Origin: Cohnella mopanensis
GTDB lineage: Bacteria > Bacillota > Bacilli > Paenibacillales > Paenibacillaceae
NCBI RefSeq assembly: GCF_022352055.1
Contig: NZ_JAKRWM010000015.1
Coordinates: 62,001 to 126,000, forward strand
DNA length: 64,000 nt
Direction: 5' to 3'
Shown: piece by piece, positions 43,585 to 53,180 of the stretch
Layout of the letters: each line of letters starts with the position of its first letter
Numbering within the stretch: the first letter of the stretch is position 1
Notes under the pieces: model-generated
Told to the model about the DNA's origin: nothing
Databases searched by the model: none
The model's input: the letters and a program-made list of their open reading frames with translations, nothing else
Program-made: the position numbers and the translations under genes

Positions 43585-45237
43585 ATGACTACGACTCAAA
43601 CTAAACCATTCGACCGGAAGGACGGCCAACTGGTACTTGCCCATATTCTGTTTGCATTCGGAGCGCTCCTAATCGGAGGCATCGCAGGAATGCTGCAGGG
43701 GATGGTCAAAGGCGGCACGATCACTTTGCCGGCCAATATCGGGTATTACGAGCTGCTAACCGCGCATGGCGTATTGATGGCGCTCATCTTCACGACCTAC
43801 TTTATCGTCGGATTCCTTTATTCGGGAGTTTCACAGACGTTAGGGGGCAAGTTGCTTCCCTTAACTAAGAAGCTTGGATGGATCGGATACGTCCTCATGT
43901 CCGTCGGGACGCTTATCGGCGTCGTCGTTATCCTACTAGGCAAAGCTAGCGTGCTCTATACGTTCTATGCGCCAATGAAAGCATCGCCGTATTTCTATAT
44001 TGCTCTTGCTTTAGTCGTCATCGGCAGTTGGTTAAGCGGTTTTGGCATTTTCTATCAATACATTCAATGGAAGAAAAGCAACAAGGGAAAGTTGTCCCCG
44101 CTATTCGGTTATATGTCCGTAATCACCATGCTGTTGTGGCAGATTGCCACGATCGGGGTTGCGCTAGAAGTAGTGGTTCAGCTCATTCCATGGTCTTTCG
44201 GATGGGTGGAAACGGTTAACGTGGTGCTGAGCCGTACGTTATTCTGGTTTTTCGGTCACCCGCTTGTCTACTTCTGGCTGCTTCCGGCTTATATTTGCTG
44301 GTATGTCATCATTCCGAAAATTATCGGCGGCAAAATATTCAGCGACTCGCTTGCCCGTATGTCCTTCGTATTGTTCTTGTTGTTCTCGATTCCGGTTGGC
44401 TTCCACCATCAATTGATGGAGCCGGGCATTAGCCACTTCTGGAAATACCTGCAGGTCGTCCTGACTTTCATGGTCGTAATTCCGTCCCTGATGACGGCAT
44501 TCTCCTTATTCGCGACCTTCGAGCTTAACGGAAGATCGAAAGGCGCTAAAGGGTTGTTCGGATGGGTAAAGGTGCTGCCATGGAAAGACGTCAGGTTCTT
44601 CGCTCCGTTCATGGGGATGTTGATCTTTATCCCGGCGGGCGCGGGCGGGTTAGTAAATGCCAGTAACCAAATGAACGCTGTCGTTCATAATACGCTTTGG
44701 GTTACCGGACACTTCCATCTTACGGTTGCGACAAGCGTCGCGCTTACGTTCTTCGGTATCGTTTACTGGCTTATTCCCGTCGTTACGGGGCGCGTGCTTA
44801 CGCCGCGAATGAACCGGCTGGGCATTATTCAGACTTTAATCTGGTGCATTGGGATGTTCTTCATGTCGGGCTCGATGCACACCGTCGGCTTACTGGGTTC
44901 TCCTAGACGTACGGCATACAATACTTACGACGATCATCCGGACGCAGTTCTATGGATGCCGTATCATGTCGCAATGGCAATCGGGGGCATCATTCTGTTC
45001 GTCGGAGTCGTGCTGATCATCTACAATATCATTTCATTGATGCGCGCTCCGAAGGGGGAGACGGAGTATCCGATCGGCGAGGTGTCCGAAGGTTCCGAAC
45101 CGACGCCGCGTTTCTTAGAAAATTGGAAGCTGTGGATTACGCTTACCGTCATCTTGATCGTAATCGCTTATTCGATTCCGATCATCGACTTGATCGGCAA
45201 TACGACCCCGGGATCTCCGGGTTACGTAACCTGGTAA
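43585..45237 (+). CDS. cbaA: Cytochrome c oxidase subunit I (ba3 type, heme-copper)
   Basis: A 550-aa membrane protein with about 13 predicted helices. Metal ligands are seen as a low-spin heme histidine in LLTAHGVLMAL, the CuB set in FFGHPLVYFWLLPAY (His followed by the Y of the crosslink position) and GFHHQ, and the heme a3/low-spin pair in GHFHL. HPLVY in place of the HPEVY of A-type oxidases, together with VPSLMTAF and the GGAGGLVNAS-like loop, resembles Thermus ba3 and places it in the B family. It reduces oxygen to water with proton pumping and high oxygen affinity. It ends the operon, followed by a strong terminator. The Fnr-like site upstream fits low-oxygen induction. Confidence 0.94.
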   Translation: MTTTQTKPFDRKDGQLVLAHILFAFGALLIGGIAGMLQGMVKGGTITLPANIGYYELLTAHGVLMALIFTTYFIVGFLYSGVSQTLGGKLLPLTKKLGWIGYVLMSVGTLIGVVVILLGKASVLYTFYAPMKASPYFYIALALVVIGSWLSGFGIFYQYIQWKKSNKGKLSPLFGYMSVITMLLWQIATIGVALEVVVQLIPWSFGWVETVNVVLSRTLFWFFGHPLVYFWLLPAYICWYVIIPKIIGGKIFSDSLARMSFVLFLLFSIPVGFHHQLMEPGISHFWKYLQVVLTFMVVIPSLMTAFSLFATFELNGRSKGAKGLFGWVKVLPWKDVRFFAPFMGMLIFIPAGAGGLVNASNQMNAVVHNTLWVTGHFHLTVATSVALTFFGIVYWLIPVVTGRVLTPRMNRLGIIQTLIWCIGMFFMSGSMHTVGLLGSPRRTAYNTYDDHPDAVLWMPYHVAMAIGGIILFVGVVLIIYNIISLMRAPKGETEYPIGEVSEGSEPTPRFLENWKLWITLTVILIVIAYSIPIIDLIGNTTPGSPGYVTW

Positions 45238-45242
45238 TTCGA

Positions 45243-45285
45243 AACGGGATGGAGAGGGGATAAACCTTCTCCATCCCGTTTTTTT
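45243..45285 (+). terminator. Terminator of the oxidase operon
   Basis: AACGGGATGGAGA pairs with TCTCCATCCCGTT around a 12-base loop, followed by a seven-base T-run. It lies right after the subunit I stop. Confidence 0.9.
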
Positions 45286-45410
45286 GCATAAGCCTGCCTA
45301 ACGGAGCGTCGAACGCTAGCCGTGAGGCAGGCTTTCCGCGTTCCGATGGAGAACTAGAGCATTGTGTCTTATACTTGATTTCTAGATCACGATACATAGG
45401 AGGAATAAGG

Positions 45411-46133
45411 ATGGACAAAGTCGCTTGCGTAACGGGCACGGATTACGGACTGGGGTTAGCGTTAACCGCCGGTTTGCTGAATAAAGGGTATAAGGTATTC
45501 GCGGGACGGTACAATACCGAGGACACCGTGGGATTAGCGGAATTAAAAGGCCGTTATGCGGATAAGCTCATGACCGTGCATATGGATGTATCCCAAGATA
45601 AGAGCGTACGGGCAGCAGCCGCTTGGATCGGCGAGCGGACGGGTAAGATCGATCTATTAATCAACAATGCTGCAAGGCTCGGCGATATTGAGAGCACGAT
45701 CTATGACGAGCTGCAATTCCAAGAGATGCTCGATGTCTACAATGTGAACGCGATCGGCTCGCTACGGGTGACGCAGGCCCATCTGGAGCTCGTTCTCCGA
45801 TCGGAAGGGAAAACGATTCTGAACATTTCGTCGGAAGCGGGCAGCATCGGTCAATGTTATCGGACGAATTGGTTTGCGTACAGCATGTCCAAGGCCGCGC
45901 TTAACATGCAGACGGCATTGCTCCGCAACCAGCTCCAGCCGCAAGGCGTGCATCTTCTGTCCGTTCATCCGGGATGGGTTCAGACTCATATGCAGGGTAA
46001 ACTCGACGCGGATGCGACTTATACGCCGGAGCAGGCGGCAGCTCATATTCTGGCGCTGGCGGATGACCCTGAGCTTATCGGCCGCGATACGCAGGCTTAC
46101 GTGGATTTGCTGGGGAATCCTCTTCCATGGTGA
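45411..46133 (+). CDS. Short-chain dehydrogenase/reductase (SDR)
   Basis: A 240-aa classical SDR. The NAD(P)-binding TGTDYGLG motif is at residues 8-15, NNAA near 88, a serine in NISSEAGS and the catalytic Y-x3-K in YSMSKAAL. The C-terminal PGWVQTHM is typical. The ATG at 45411 follows AGGAGGA. A substrate cannot be inferred; the family oxidises or reduces alcohols and ketones, including sugars. It is probably its own transcription unit. Confidence 0.88.
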   Translation: MDKVACVTGTDYGLGLALTAGLLNKGYKVFAGRYNTEDTVGLAELKGRYADKLMTVHMDVSQDKSVRAAAAWIGERTGKIDLLINNAARLGDIESTIYDELQFQEMLDVYNVNAIGSLRVTQAHLELVLRSEGKTILNISSEAGSIGQCYRTNWFAYSMSKAALNMQTALLRNQLQPQGVHLLSVHPGWVQTHMQGKLDADATYTPEQAAAHILALADDPELIGRDTQAYVDLLGNPLPW

Positions 46134-46242
46134 TGGGATAACACAATAAAGCACAATAAAAAAGCTATCCGCGGGGATTTACAAGGATGCGGAAATGAAC
46201 GAAAATGAAGTTCATAAACGCGCGTTCAGAGGAGAGTGCATT

Positions 46243-48045
46243 TTGCAACCCGTAGTCACCAACAGGGGTGAGCCCCATTCATATGGTTTTGAGCATTTAT
46301 TGAACGATGATTCCCTGACCGAGCGCAAGCCGCTCCGGTTGTTGTTTTTGTTGTACAGACCGCACTGGAAGAAGCTTCTGCTGTCTATCCTGTTTTTCTT
46401 GATTAAGCATTCGCCGACCTATATTCTTCCGATCGTAACCGCGAATCTCATTAACATGGTGTCCAATCCTGACAAATACGGGATGGAGACGCTCTGGTGG
46501 AACATTATTATTTTATCGATCGTCATCATTCAGAACATACCGACGCAAGTGCTGCATATCGGCTATATGAGCAAAGCGATCCGATTCGTCGAAGCGGGAC
46601 TGAGAAGCACGCTCGTTCGCAAGCTGCAGCGATTGTCCATGTCGGCGCACGGCGAGCTTGCCGCGGGCAAGCTCCAAGCTAAGGTGCTGCGCGACGTCGA
46701 GGCGATCGAGTTTCTGTCCAAACAATTCATGCTGTCGGTATTTCCGGCTATTCTTAGCGTTATCGTCGCCATATCCATTACGGCTTCGCGGAACTTGACG
46801 GTAATGGGCTTCTTCGCTCTCACGATCCCGACCGCGCTGTTCGTCATCTCCTTCTTCCGTAGGAAGATCAGGCGCTCGAATATGGAGTTTCGCAAACAGA
46901 TCGAGACGATGTCCGGGCAAGTATCCGAGATGGTTGGAATGATGCCGGTCACGAGAGCCCACGGGCTTGAGCAAACCGAGATTAAGAAGATCGACAACAC
47001 GTTAAGCAACTTGCGAACCAAGGGGTATAAGCTGGATATCGTCGAAGCTTATTTCGGATCTTCCGCATGGGTAACCTTTCAGCTGTTCCAGGTGTTATGT
47101 CTGGGGTTCACGGTCTGGCTAGCGATGAAGGGAAAAATTCCTGTCGGAGACGTTGTGCTATACCAATCGTTCTTCGGCATGATCTTGAACTCGATTACGC
47201 AGCTGATCAACGTCTACCCGAACATCGCCAAAGGCTTCGAGTCGATCTATTCGGTAACCGAGATTCTTCTCTCTAAGGATACGGAAGCCTATCAGGGGAA
47301 GAAAAAGGTCGAATCGGTGAAAGGAAGCTTCGATTTCGATAATATCCAATTCGGATATCCCAATTCGGAACGGCATATTTTGTCGAACTTCAGCCTCAAC
47401 GTCAAAGCCGGCGAAAGTATTGCCTTAGTCGGAGCTTCGGGAGCTGGGAAGTCGACGGTGCTAAACCTGGTCATCGGGTTTAACCGTCCGCTGAAGGGAC
47501 AGGTGAGAATCGACGGAATACCGATGGACGAGTTGGACATGACGGCTTATCGTAAGCATATCGCCGTCGTACATCAGAGTACGGTACTGTTCTCCGGCAC
47601 GATTCGCGAGAATATTACATACGGCTTACCTACGGTCAGCGACCATCAGTTGGCGGAAGTTGTCCGCATGACCCATCTGGAAGACGTGATCGCGCAATTG
47701 CCGGAAGGGCTGGATACGCCGGTTGGCGAACACGGCGGAAAGTTATCGGGCGGACAACGGCAACGGATTGCCATTGCAAGGGCGTTAATACGCAACCCTA
47801 AAGTGATCTTGTTGGATGAAGCGACATCGGCTCTCGATAACGAATCAGAGTACCACGTCCAGCAAGCGATGCAAACATTGATCGAAGGGCGTACAACTTT
47901 TATCGTCGCCCATCGGTTATCCACGATTCGGGATGCCGACCGCATCGTCGTCATGAAACAAGGGCAATGCGTGGAGATCGGTACTTATGAGGAACTAATG
48001 GCGTTGAAGGGCGAGTTCTATCAATTGAAAATGTTACAGAATTAG
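46243..48045 (+). CDS. ABC exporter (fused membrane and ATPase domains)
   Basis: A 600-aa half-transporter. Six membrane helices occupy about residues 35-320, and the ATPase domain has Walker A GASGAGKST, Q-loop HQST, signature LSGGQRQR, Walker B VILLDEATSALD and the H-loop AHRLS. Such proteins dimerise to export lipids, peptides or drugs. The TTG at 46243 has AGAGGAGAG six bases upstream and is favoured; the ATG at 46195 would add 16 polar residues and has a poor site. No partner half-transporter is adjacent, so it is probably a homodimer. Its cargo is unknown. Confidence 0.88.
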   Translation: MQPVVTNRGEPHSYGFEHLLNDDSLTERKPLRLLFLLYRPHWKKLLLSILFFLIKHSPTYILPIVTANLINMVSNPDKYGMETLWWNIIILSIVIIQNIPTQVLHIGYMSKAIRFVEAGLRSTLVRKLQRLSMSAHGELAAGKLQAKVLRDVEAIEFLSKQFMLSVFPAILSVIVAISITASRNLTVMGFFALTIPTALFVISFFRRKIRRSNMEFRKQIETMSGQVSEMVGMMPVTRAHGLEQTEIKKIDNTLSNLRTKGYKLDIVEAYFGSSAWVTFQLFQVLCLGFTVWLAMKGKIPVGDVVLYQSFFGMILNSITQLINVYPNIAKGFESIYSVTEILLSKDTEAYQGKKKVESVKGSFDFDNIQFGYPNSERHILSNFSLNVKAGESIALVGASGAGKSTVLNLVIGFNRPLKGQVRIDGIPMDELDMTAYRKHIAVVHQSTVLFSGTIRENITYGLPTVSDHQLAEVVRMTHLEDVIAQLPEGLDTPVGEHGGKLSGGQRQRIAIARALIRNPKVILLDEATSALDNESEYHVQQAMQTLIEGRTTFIVAHRLSTIRDADRIVVMKQGQCVEIGTYEELMALKGEFYQLKMLQN

Positions 48046-48121
48046 AGGAATATGAGATTTCTCGTCGAACAAGTGAATTTAGGTAAATTATTCCTAATTG
48101 TTCCGAGGAGGAAAATTCGAC

Positions 48122-48865
48122 ATGTCTGACCAGGATTCGAATCAACCGAAATTACACAAAGCGGATATACAGGAACAAGGCGAGCTTCAAACGGCGGCTT
48201 CGGCTACCGAGAGATCGCCATTGCCGCCAGTGGCAGCTCCTGCAACCCCATCGTCCAATGCGGGAAATTCGACGCAGAGCTCTCCAGTGGGCGGGATCGA
48301 TGTACAGAAGCTGTTAGCGTTATTGAAAAATCCATCATCGGCATTGAAGCTTCAGCCCCTTACGGAATGGATATACGGGGCGATCGGCGCCGGGGTAGGG
48401 GTCATCGGATTTTTCTTCTGGATTTGGTCCATCCAAGAGGAGCTTAAGAACGATTTCTTCGGGGCCATCGGCAATCTCGTTTTCTTAAGCCTGCTCGGCT
48501 TCACGACACCAGGCAAATATCTGGTCATTGGAATTTTCTCTATCGCCCTGTTGGTCGGCTCGCTAACGTTGGTCGGCAATTGGATCGGCGGAAGGAAAAG
48601 AAGCTGGATGGAGGCCATCACGTTCCAAGGGAGCACGCAGTTGCTGTTCGGGGCAGGTTGGATCGTCTCCGGCATCGTCGCGTTCTTATCCTTGCAATTG
48701 TCCATGCTGATCGGCGTCATCTTGTTGCTCATCAACTTGATCTTAGCCGTAACTCAAGCCGAAGACCTGCATGAAGTTAGCAGAGACCGCAGGTTTCTGT
48801 ACATCGTCTATTCTATAGCGGCTTATATGTTCCTGCTGTTCCTGGTTTACAAGATCATCACATAA
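48122..48865 (+). CDS. Unknown membrane protein with disordered N-terminus
   Basis: A 247-aa protein. The first ~75 residues are rich in Ser, Thr, Pro, Ala and Gln and look disordered. Then VQKLLALLKNPSSALKL leads to about five hydrophobic segments (IYGAIGAGVGVIGFFFWIWS, YLVIGIFSIALLVGSLTLV, LLFGAGWIVSGIVAFL, LIGVILLLINLILAV, IVYSIAAYMFLLFLVY). This pattern resembles Firmicutes membrane proteins of unknown function with zinc-ribbon or proline-rich leaders. GAGGAGGA precedes the ATG at 48122. It follows the ABC exporter by 76 bases and may share its transcript. Confidence 0.7.
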   Translation: MSDQDSNQPKLHKADIQEQGELQTAASATERSPLPPVAAPATPSSNAGNSTQSSPVGGIDVQKLLALLKNPSSALKLQPLTEWIYGAIGAGVGVIGFFFWIWSIQEELKNDFFGAIGNLVFLSLLGFTTPGKYLVIGIFSIALLVGSLTLVGNWIGGRKRSWMEAITFQGSTQLLFGAGWIVSGIVAFLSLQLSMLIGVILLLINLILAVTQAEDLHEVSRDRRFLYIVYSIAAYMFLLFLVYKIIT

Positions 48866-48878
48866 TATAACAACAATT

Positions 48879-48928
48879 AAAGGCTGTACCGGTCCTTTGT
48901 CCTTTGAAGGAACCGGATACAGCCTTTA
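48879..48928. terminator. Bidirectional terminator between convergent genes
   Basis: AAAGGCTGTA-CCGGT... pairs with ...ACCGG-ATACAGCCTTT, with A-rich and T-rich flanks. It separates the membrane protein gene from the minus-strand kinase gene. Confidence 0.8.
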
Positions 48929-48952
48929 TCTATGGGTACGGGCATGAACCTC

Positions 48953-50311
48953 TTAGCGATGAGGCAAGGAAACGAGAATAGTAGTACCCGACTCGGCGGA
49001 AGAATGGATGTGGAGAAGCCCTTTGTAAAATTGCACTCTTTCGTGAACGATAGCCAGCCCGAGACCGGAGTGACCGGCTTGCTTGGTCGTATAACCGGGA
49101 AGAATAATCATCATCTTGTCCTGCTCGGTCAATAACCTGCCCTGATTGCGGACTTCGATAGCCAGCTTTCCTTCGGCTATACAGATGGATAGATGGACCA
49201 GTCTTCGTTCTATCGGCAAAGTATCGCTCTCATCGAATGCATTGTCTACCAGATTGCCCATAATCTTAATGAGATCGATGGACTTGATCGAGGATTCGAT
49301 ATCGAGTAGATCGGGAATTTGATACGTAAAGTTTATGTTTCGCGTAATCGCCATTTCCATCTTCGCCTGAATGAAGGCAGCGAGCGCGGGCGTTGGATGC
49401 GAGACGATCGTGCTGACGGCATGCGCTTCTTTGACGAGATCGTCCATGTAACTTTTTAACTGCTCTAACTTGTTCATTTTTAACATGGAATACATAACTT
49501 GAACATGATTAAGGAAATCATGGCGTTGTCCGCGGATAGAAGTGAACATTTTGCCGATTTCCTCTACGTAGACGTCCTGGGTTTGGCGAACGGCTTCTTC
49601 TCGGATATTTAGCATCAGGCGAATCGTATAGAAGAAGGCCCCGAAGGAAGCTAACAACAAGAAGTAAATCAGGAAGTTGAAGGTCCTCTCGGAATAATAA
49701 TGCTTGTCCTCAACCCCGATGACGAACAATACTCCAATCAAGAAGGTTTGGAAAAGCGTAAGAAGCAGTACTTCTTTCATCCGAGTTTGTTTGATATTTA
49801 TTAAATATTGATATAATCGAAGGAAGAAGGCGAAGTTTCTTCTCTCTATGTATCGGGATAACCAGATTAGCAACAAGTCGACCGGAACAGAGACGGACAG
49901 GAGCCGGAGAAAATGTTCTTCGAACATCTCCTTCTGTGGGGCGAGACCATACGTCAACTGCATGAGCATTGCGGATAGCAATTCCGTCAGCATGATAAGT
50001 GTGACATAGGTGAGGAATACAATAAGTACTTTCTTAAAGCCGAAAGTCCGAAAAATGATATACAAGATGCTAAATGACAAAACTGTAGAGCTCAATAAAT
50101 GGAGTTCCGTAGGGACATGCAAAATATCCAAGTCAATGATCAACGAATTGATTACGGAGAAAATAACGAGCTTCCAAATATGAGAGGAAGGCTTTAAGTT
50201 CCAGATAGAGAAAGTGAGCAAAATATGGATCAACGACTGGGGAATGGATAGCAGAACAACGATCTTGAAGTAATCCAATAGGATGTCCAAAGCTTTCCCC
50301 CTCCAGTTCAT
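48953..50311 (-). CDS. AgrC-like GHKL sensor histidine kinase (orphan)
   Basis: A 452-aa kinase with about six or seven N-terminal membrane helices (residues ~10-235), then a coiled linker. The phosphoacceptor is in RGQRHDFLNHVQ near 260, where His follows R in the H-D-F/Y-x-N-H pattern of AgrC/DcuS-like kinases, and the GHKL ATPase carries NLVDNAFDE and HSGLGLAIV. Such kinases sense peptides or small metabolites. No response regulator or signal peptide gene is adjacent on either side, which is unusual for the Agr group. Its start has GGGGGAAAG upstream. Confidence 0.85.
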   Translation of the reverse strand: MNWRGKALDILLDYFKIVVLLSIPQSLIHILLTFSIWNLKPSSHIWKLVIFSVINSLIIDLDILHVPTELHLLSSTVLSFSILYIIFRTFGFKKVLIVFLTYVTLIMLTELLSAMLMQLTYGLAPQKEMFEEHFLRLLSVSVPVDLLLIWLSRYIERRNFAFFLRLYQYLINIKQTRMKEVLLLTLFQTFLIGVLFVIGVEDKHYYSERTFNFLIYFLLLASFGAFFYTIRLMLNIREEAVRQTQDVYVEEIGKMFTSIRGQRHDFLNHVQVMYSMLKMNKLEQLKSYMDDLVKEAHAVSTIVSHPTPALAAFIQAKMEMAITRNINFTYQIPDLLDIESSIKSIDLIKIMGNLVDNAFDESDTLPIERRLVHLSICIAEGKLAIEVRNQGRLLTEQDKMMIILPGYTTKQAGHSGLGLAIVHERVQFYKGLLHIHSSAESGTTILVSLPHR

Positions 50312-50453
50312 GTCGAATAAAGTCGAATTTATAGATATAATGTCATACTAACAATCAATATCTACTTTACTGGTTTTCCGAAGGCTATGGAATAGGGGAA
50401 TTGGTAATTTTCATAAAGTTTACCTAAAGAGCTGATGAAAGTAGGGGGCTTTT

Positions 50454-51797
50454 ATGTCAGGAAATGACAAAAATCCAAATGAACTAACGAAGCATGAGCA
50501 ACTTCTTCAATATATCCGCGAGCTTCCTATCGGTACGAAAGTGCCAGTCCGCCAGATGGCGAAGGATCGGGGCGTATCCGAAGGGACCGCGTATCGAGCT
50601 CTTAAGGAAGCGGAGCAGCTTGGCTTGGTCAGTACGAAGGAGCGAATCGGAACCGTTCGGGTGGATAGAAAAAGAAGAAACCATCCGGAGCAATTAACGT
50701 TCGCGGAAGTGCTCGAGATCGTGCAGGGGAGTTTGCTTGGAGGAGAAGAAGGCTTGGAGAAGACGCTCCATAAATTCGTCATCGGCGCGATGGAGCTCGG
50801 CGAAATGATGGCCTATATCGACGCGGGGAGCTTATTAATTGTAGGTAACCGGGAAAATGCCCATAAAATCGCCTTAGAACAAGGCGCCGGAGTGCTCGTG
50901 ACAGGAGGATTCGGAACTAGCGAGGAAGTAAAAGCGTTAGCGAACGAGCGCCAACTGCCCATCCTGACTTGCCGGCATGATACGTTTACGGTTGCTTCGA
51001 TGATTAACCGGGCCATGTACGACCAGCTTATTAAACGTAAAATCATGATTATCGCCGATCTGCTCGAGCCGACGTCCCGCAATGGCTTGCTGAAACAATC
51101 GTCGGATGTTGCCGATTTCCTGAAGCTCAGTTCGGAGACGGGGAGCAGGAGATTCCCGGTAACGGACGAATGGAACAGGGTCGTAGGAATGATTACGTCC
51201 AAAGACGTCGCGGATTCCCCCACTAACCAGACGTTGGATAAGCTAATGACGCGGAGGCCGATGACCGTAACGATGAATACGCCCGTCGCTTCTGCAGCCC
51301 ATCGGATGGTATCGGAAGGGATTGAACTGCTTCCCGTCGTTGATCGGCAACGCAAGCTAGTAGGAGCGATAAGCAGGGGAGAAGTGCTTCGGGCGATGCA
51401 ATTCGCCAACCGTCCGGCTCATCTAGGGGAAACCTTCGATGCGCTCATGTGGGGTGGTTTCGCGGAACAGAGAGACGAAGAAAACCGGTTGTACTTTACC
51501 GGCTTGGCGACGCCGCAAATGTCAGGCCCGCTAGGCACGATCTCGGAAGGCGTTCTTACGTCGCTCATGCAGCAGGCGGCAAGCCGGGCAGTCGAGGATT
51601 TGCGGAAACGGGAGCATGTCCTGGACAATATGACCACTTATTTCTTGCGCACGGTTCCGGTGGACGCGAGCATATCTATCGTACCTCATATCATCGAGGC
51701 GAGCAGACGTTACGTGAAGGTGGAAGTTCAAGCGGTGCAGGACGGGGACGTCGTCGCGAAAGCGATGCTGACAGCCCAGACGATCGACCCGGCTTAG
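50454..51797 (+). CDS. ytoI: YtoI-like HTH/DRTGG/CBS/thioesterase-fold regulator
   Basis: A 447-aa protein with the four-part layout of Bacillus YtoI. It starts with an N-terminal GntR-like winged helix (residues 12-65), then a DRTGG domain (about 75-185), where VTGGFGTSEEV is the signature. A CBS pair (about 200-315) with LMTRRPMTV and GIELLPVVDRQRKLVGAISR follows. The C-terminus is a hot-dog fold of about 120 residues. CBS domains bind adenosine nucleotides. It is probably a regulator, but its target is not known. GTAGGGGG precedes the ATG. It is convergent with ytpI, as in Bacillus. Confidence 0.88.
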   Translation: MSGNDKNPNELTKHEQLLQYIRELPIGTKVPVRQMAKDRGVSEGTAYRALKEAEQLGLVSTKERIGTVRVDRKRRNHPEQLTFAEVLEIVQGSLLGGEEGLEKTLHKFVIGAMELGEMMAYIDAGSLLIVGNRENAHKIALEQGAGVLVTGGFGTSEEVKALANERQLPILTCRHDTFTVASMINRAMYDQLIKRKIMIIADLLEPTSRNGLLKQSSDVADFLKLSSETGSRRFPVTDEWNRVVGMITSKDVADSPTNQTLDKLMTRRPMTVTMNTPVASAAHRMVSEGIELLPVVDRQRKLVGAISRGEVLRAMQFANRPAHLGETFDALMWGGFAEQRDEENRLYFTGLATPQMSGPLGTISEGVLTSLMQQAASRAVEDLRKREHVLDNMTTYFLRTVPVDASISIVPHIIEASRRYVKVEVQAVQDGDVVAKAMLTAQTIDPA

Positions 51798-51806
51798 AAT
51801 CGCGGA

Positions 51807-52130
51807 TTATTGCGGCAATCGCGCGAAGTGCGAATGGTTGCGCAAGCCAGCGAACAAATTGAATAAGCCAAGCAATATAAACAAAGCGCCGATAACGACT
51901 TTAACCGATGAACCGGTGAAGAGGATCATCAGCAAGCCGGCGATAAAAATAAGCATCAGTCCCATGCAGATGTTCATGCGGGAAGCATACAATCCCCGTA
52001 ACCGTCCGTCACTTGTGCGGCGGGAACGGAAACTATTGAGGGCGGATAAAAAACAAGTCACGATAATCAGGGCGCCGAACACCCATTCTAACGCGTCAAC
52101 CATATAAGTAAGCAGCTCCTTTTGGTCCAT
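51807..52130 (-). CDS. ytpI: YtpI-family membrane protein
   Basis: A 107-aa protein with three hydrophobic segments: ALEWVFGALIIVTCFLSAL, MNICMGLMLIFIAGLLMILF and KVVIGALFILLGLFNLFAGL, and a C-terminal NHSHFARLP. The size and place next to ytoI and dnaE match Bacillus YtpI. The ATG at 52130 is used; the GTG at 52142 is another option, and neither has a clear ribosome site. A TACAAT -10 box lies 14-19 bases before the ATG, so the leader is very short. The function is not known. Confidence 0.75.
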   Translation of the reverse strand: MDQKELLTYMVDALEWVFGALIIVTCFLSALNSFRSRRTSDGRLRGLYASRMNICMGLMLIFIAGLLMILFTGSSVKVVIGALFILLGLFNLFAGLRNHSHFARLPQ

Positions 52131-52187
52131 CTTAACGCCCACTATTGTACCACAAACGAAGGGGAAAGCGCTTGTCAGGGGAGTCCG

Positions 52188-52685
52188 TTACTTGTTGAGA
52201 TGCTTCTTCGCATCGACCCAGACTTGCAGCACGCCGTCCACGAGCAGCATCGTTCGGATCGTAACCTCGTAATCCTGGTCCTCTACTTGGTCATAAACCT
52301 TCTTGTTAAGCAGCTTTCTCGCGAATTCCGCATCCGAATTAATCGTATAAATACTCCGCCCGAGGAAGATATTCAAATCTTCCTTGAGCCTCCTCTTTAA
52401 TTCTTTTTCCGTAATGATATCGAGGTTGTCGGAACCTCCTTGCTCGTGCCGGAAGATCGTAACGACGCTTCGGATAACATTCTCTTTGCGTACTTGCTGC
52501 GCGAGCTCCAAGTCCTTCTTCATCGTCTCAAGCTGATCCTTCAGCTCGAAGTTTCTATGAATCACTTCGTCCACGATATTGTTTTTTAGGGCATTGTATA
52601 CCGCGCTGCCTACGATCATCCCGCACACGAAGAAGGCTGTTATCTGCATGAACCTCCGGAATCTCTCGAAGTTAGGCACCCGCAT
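52188..52685 (-). CDS. ytrI: Sporulation membrane protein YtrI
   Basis: A 165-aa protein with one membrane segment near residues 12-32 (MQITAFFVCGMIVGSAVYNAL) and a coiled-coil (EVIHRNFELKDQLETMKKDLELAQQV). A small domain follows, with DLNIFLGRSIYTINSD and a closing VDGVLQVWVDAKKH. This matches YtrI, a mother-cell protein needed for efficient sporulation in Bacillus. It lies nine bases after ytrH in one operon. In Bacillus as I recall it, nrnA (ytqI) sits between ytrI and ytpI; here no such gene is present. Confidence 0.85.
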   Translation of the reverse strand: MRVPNFERFRRFMQITAFFVCGMIVGSAVYNALKNNIVDEVIHRNFELKDQLETMKKDLELAQQVRKENVIRSVVTIFRHEQGGSDNLDIITEKELKRRLKEDLNIFLGRSIYTINSDAEFARKLLNKKVYDQVEDQDYEVTIRTMLLVDGVLQVWVDAKKHLNK

Positions 52686-52694
52686 GATGGCACC

Positions 52695-53021
52695 TCACCC
52701 TCCGTTGCTGTGAAGCCACTGAATAAGCTCCACTCCGAGATGGGCGCCCAGAAAGGCGAATAGAATATAGCCGATTTGTTGCATGGCAGGGGAAAGGTAC
52801 CCGACCATCACATGCGATTCGATGACCCGGATCGGGTCGATCGTCCCGCCGACCGCCGCGACGAGCGCCCATATTTTCAGATTTCCCGCAACTTGGAGCA
52901 TTTTCTCCTTGGGTGGCGTCATCAGAAATACCGACCCCATCCCGGCGAGCAAAGCCCCTCCCAATACGACGCCGAACGCGATGAAGAAGCTGAATGCGGC
53001 TTTCGTAATAAAATCGTCCAT
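52695..53021 (-). CDS. ytrH: Sporulation membrane protein YtrH
   Basis: A 108-aa membrane protein with hydrophobic stretches near residues 8-32, 45-60 and 78-100. KAAFSFFIAFGVVLGGALLAG and AAVGGTIDPIRVIESH are characteristic of YtrH. It acts with YtrI in the mother-cell membrane during sporulation. GGAGGGA precedes the ATG. A sigma-E-type promoter (53090-53117) lies about 70 bases upstream, in agreement with sigma-E control in Bacillus. Confidence 0.88.
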   Translation of the reverse strand: MDDFITKAAFSFFIAFGVVLGGALLAGMGSVFLMTPPKEKMLQVAGNLKIWALVAAVGGTIDPIRVIESHVMVGYLSPAMQQIGYILFAFLGAHLGVELIQWLHSNGG

Positions 53022-53089
53022 AGCAATCCCTCCATCTTGGAGTGAACGAGCAGCGCCACTGGCGTCTGCGAAATTTCGCCTCTATCTTA

Positions 53090-53119
53090 AGTGTATGGGA
53101 CTGGCCTATCTCCTTATGA
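53090..53119 (-). promoter_or_regulatory. Sigma-E-type promoter of ytrH-ytrI
   Basis: On the minus strand CATACACT (53090-53097) matches the -10 CATACAnT exactly; 17 bases upstream is an ATA core in TCATAA (53114-53119). It faces and overlaps the dnaE leader region. Confidence 0.6.
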
Positions 53120-53180
53120 TACAATTCATAGACAAAGGTATTATTCGAATTATAGATTTAGCGGAAAAGAAGGGATAACC

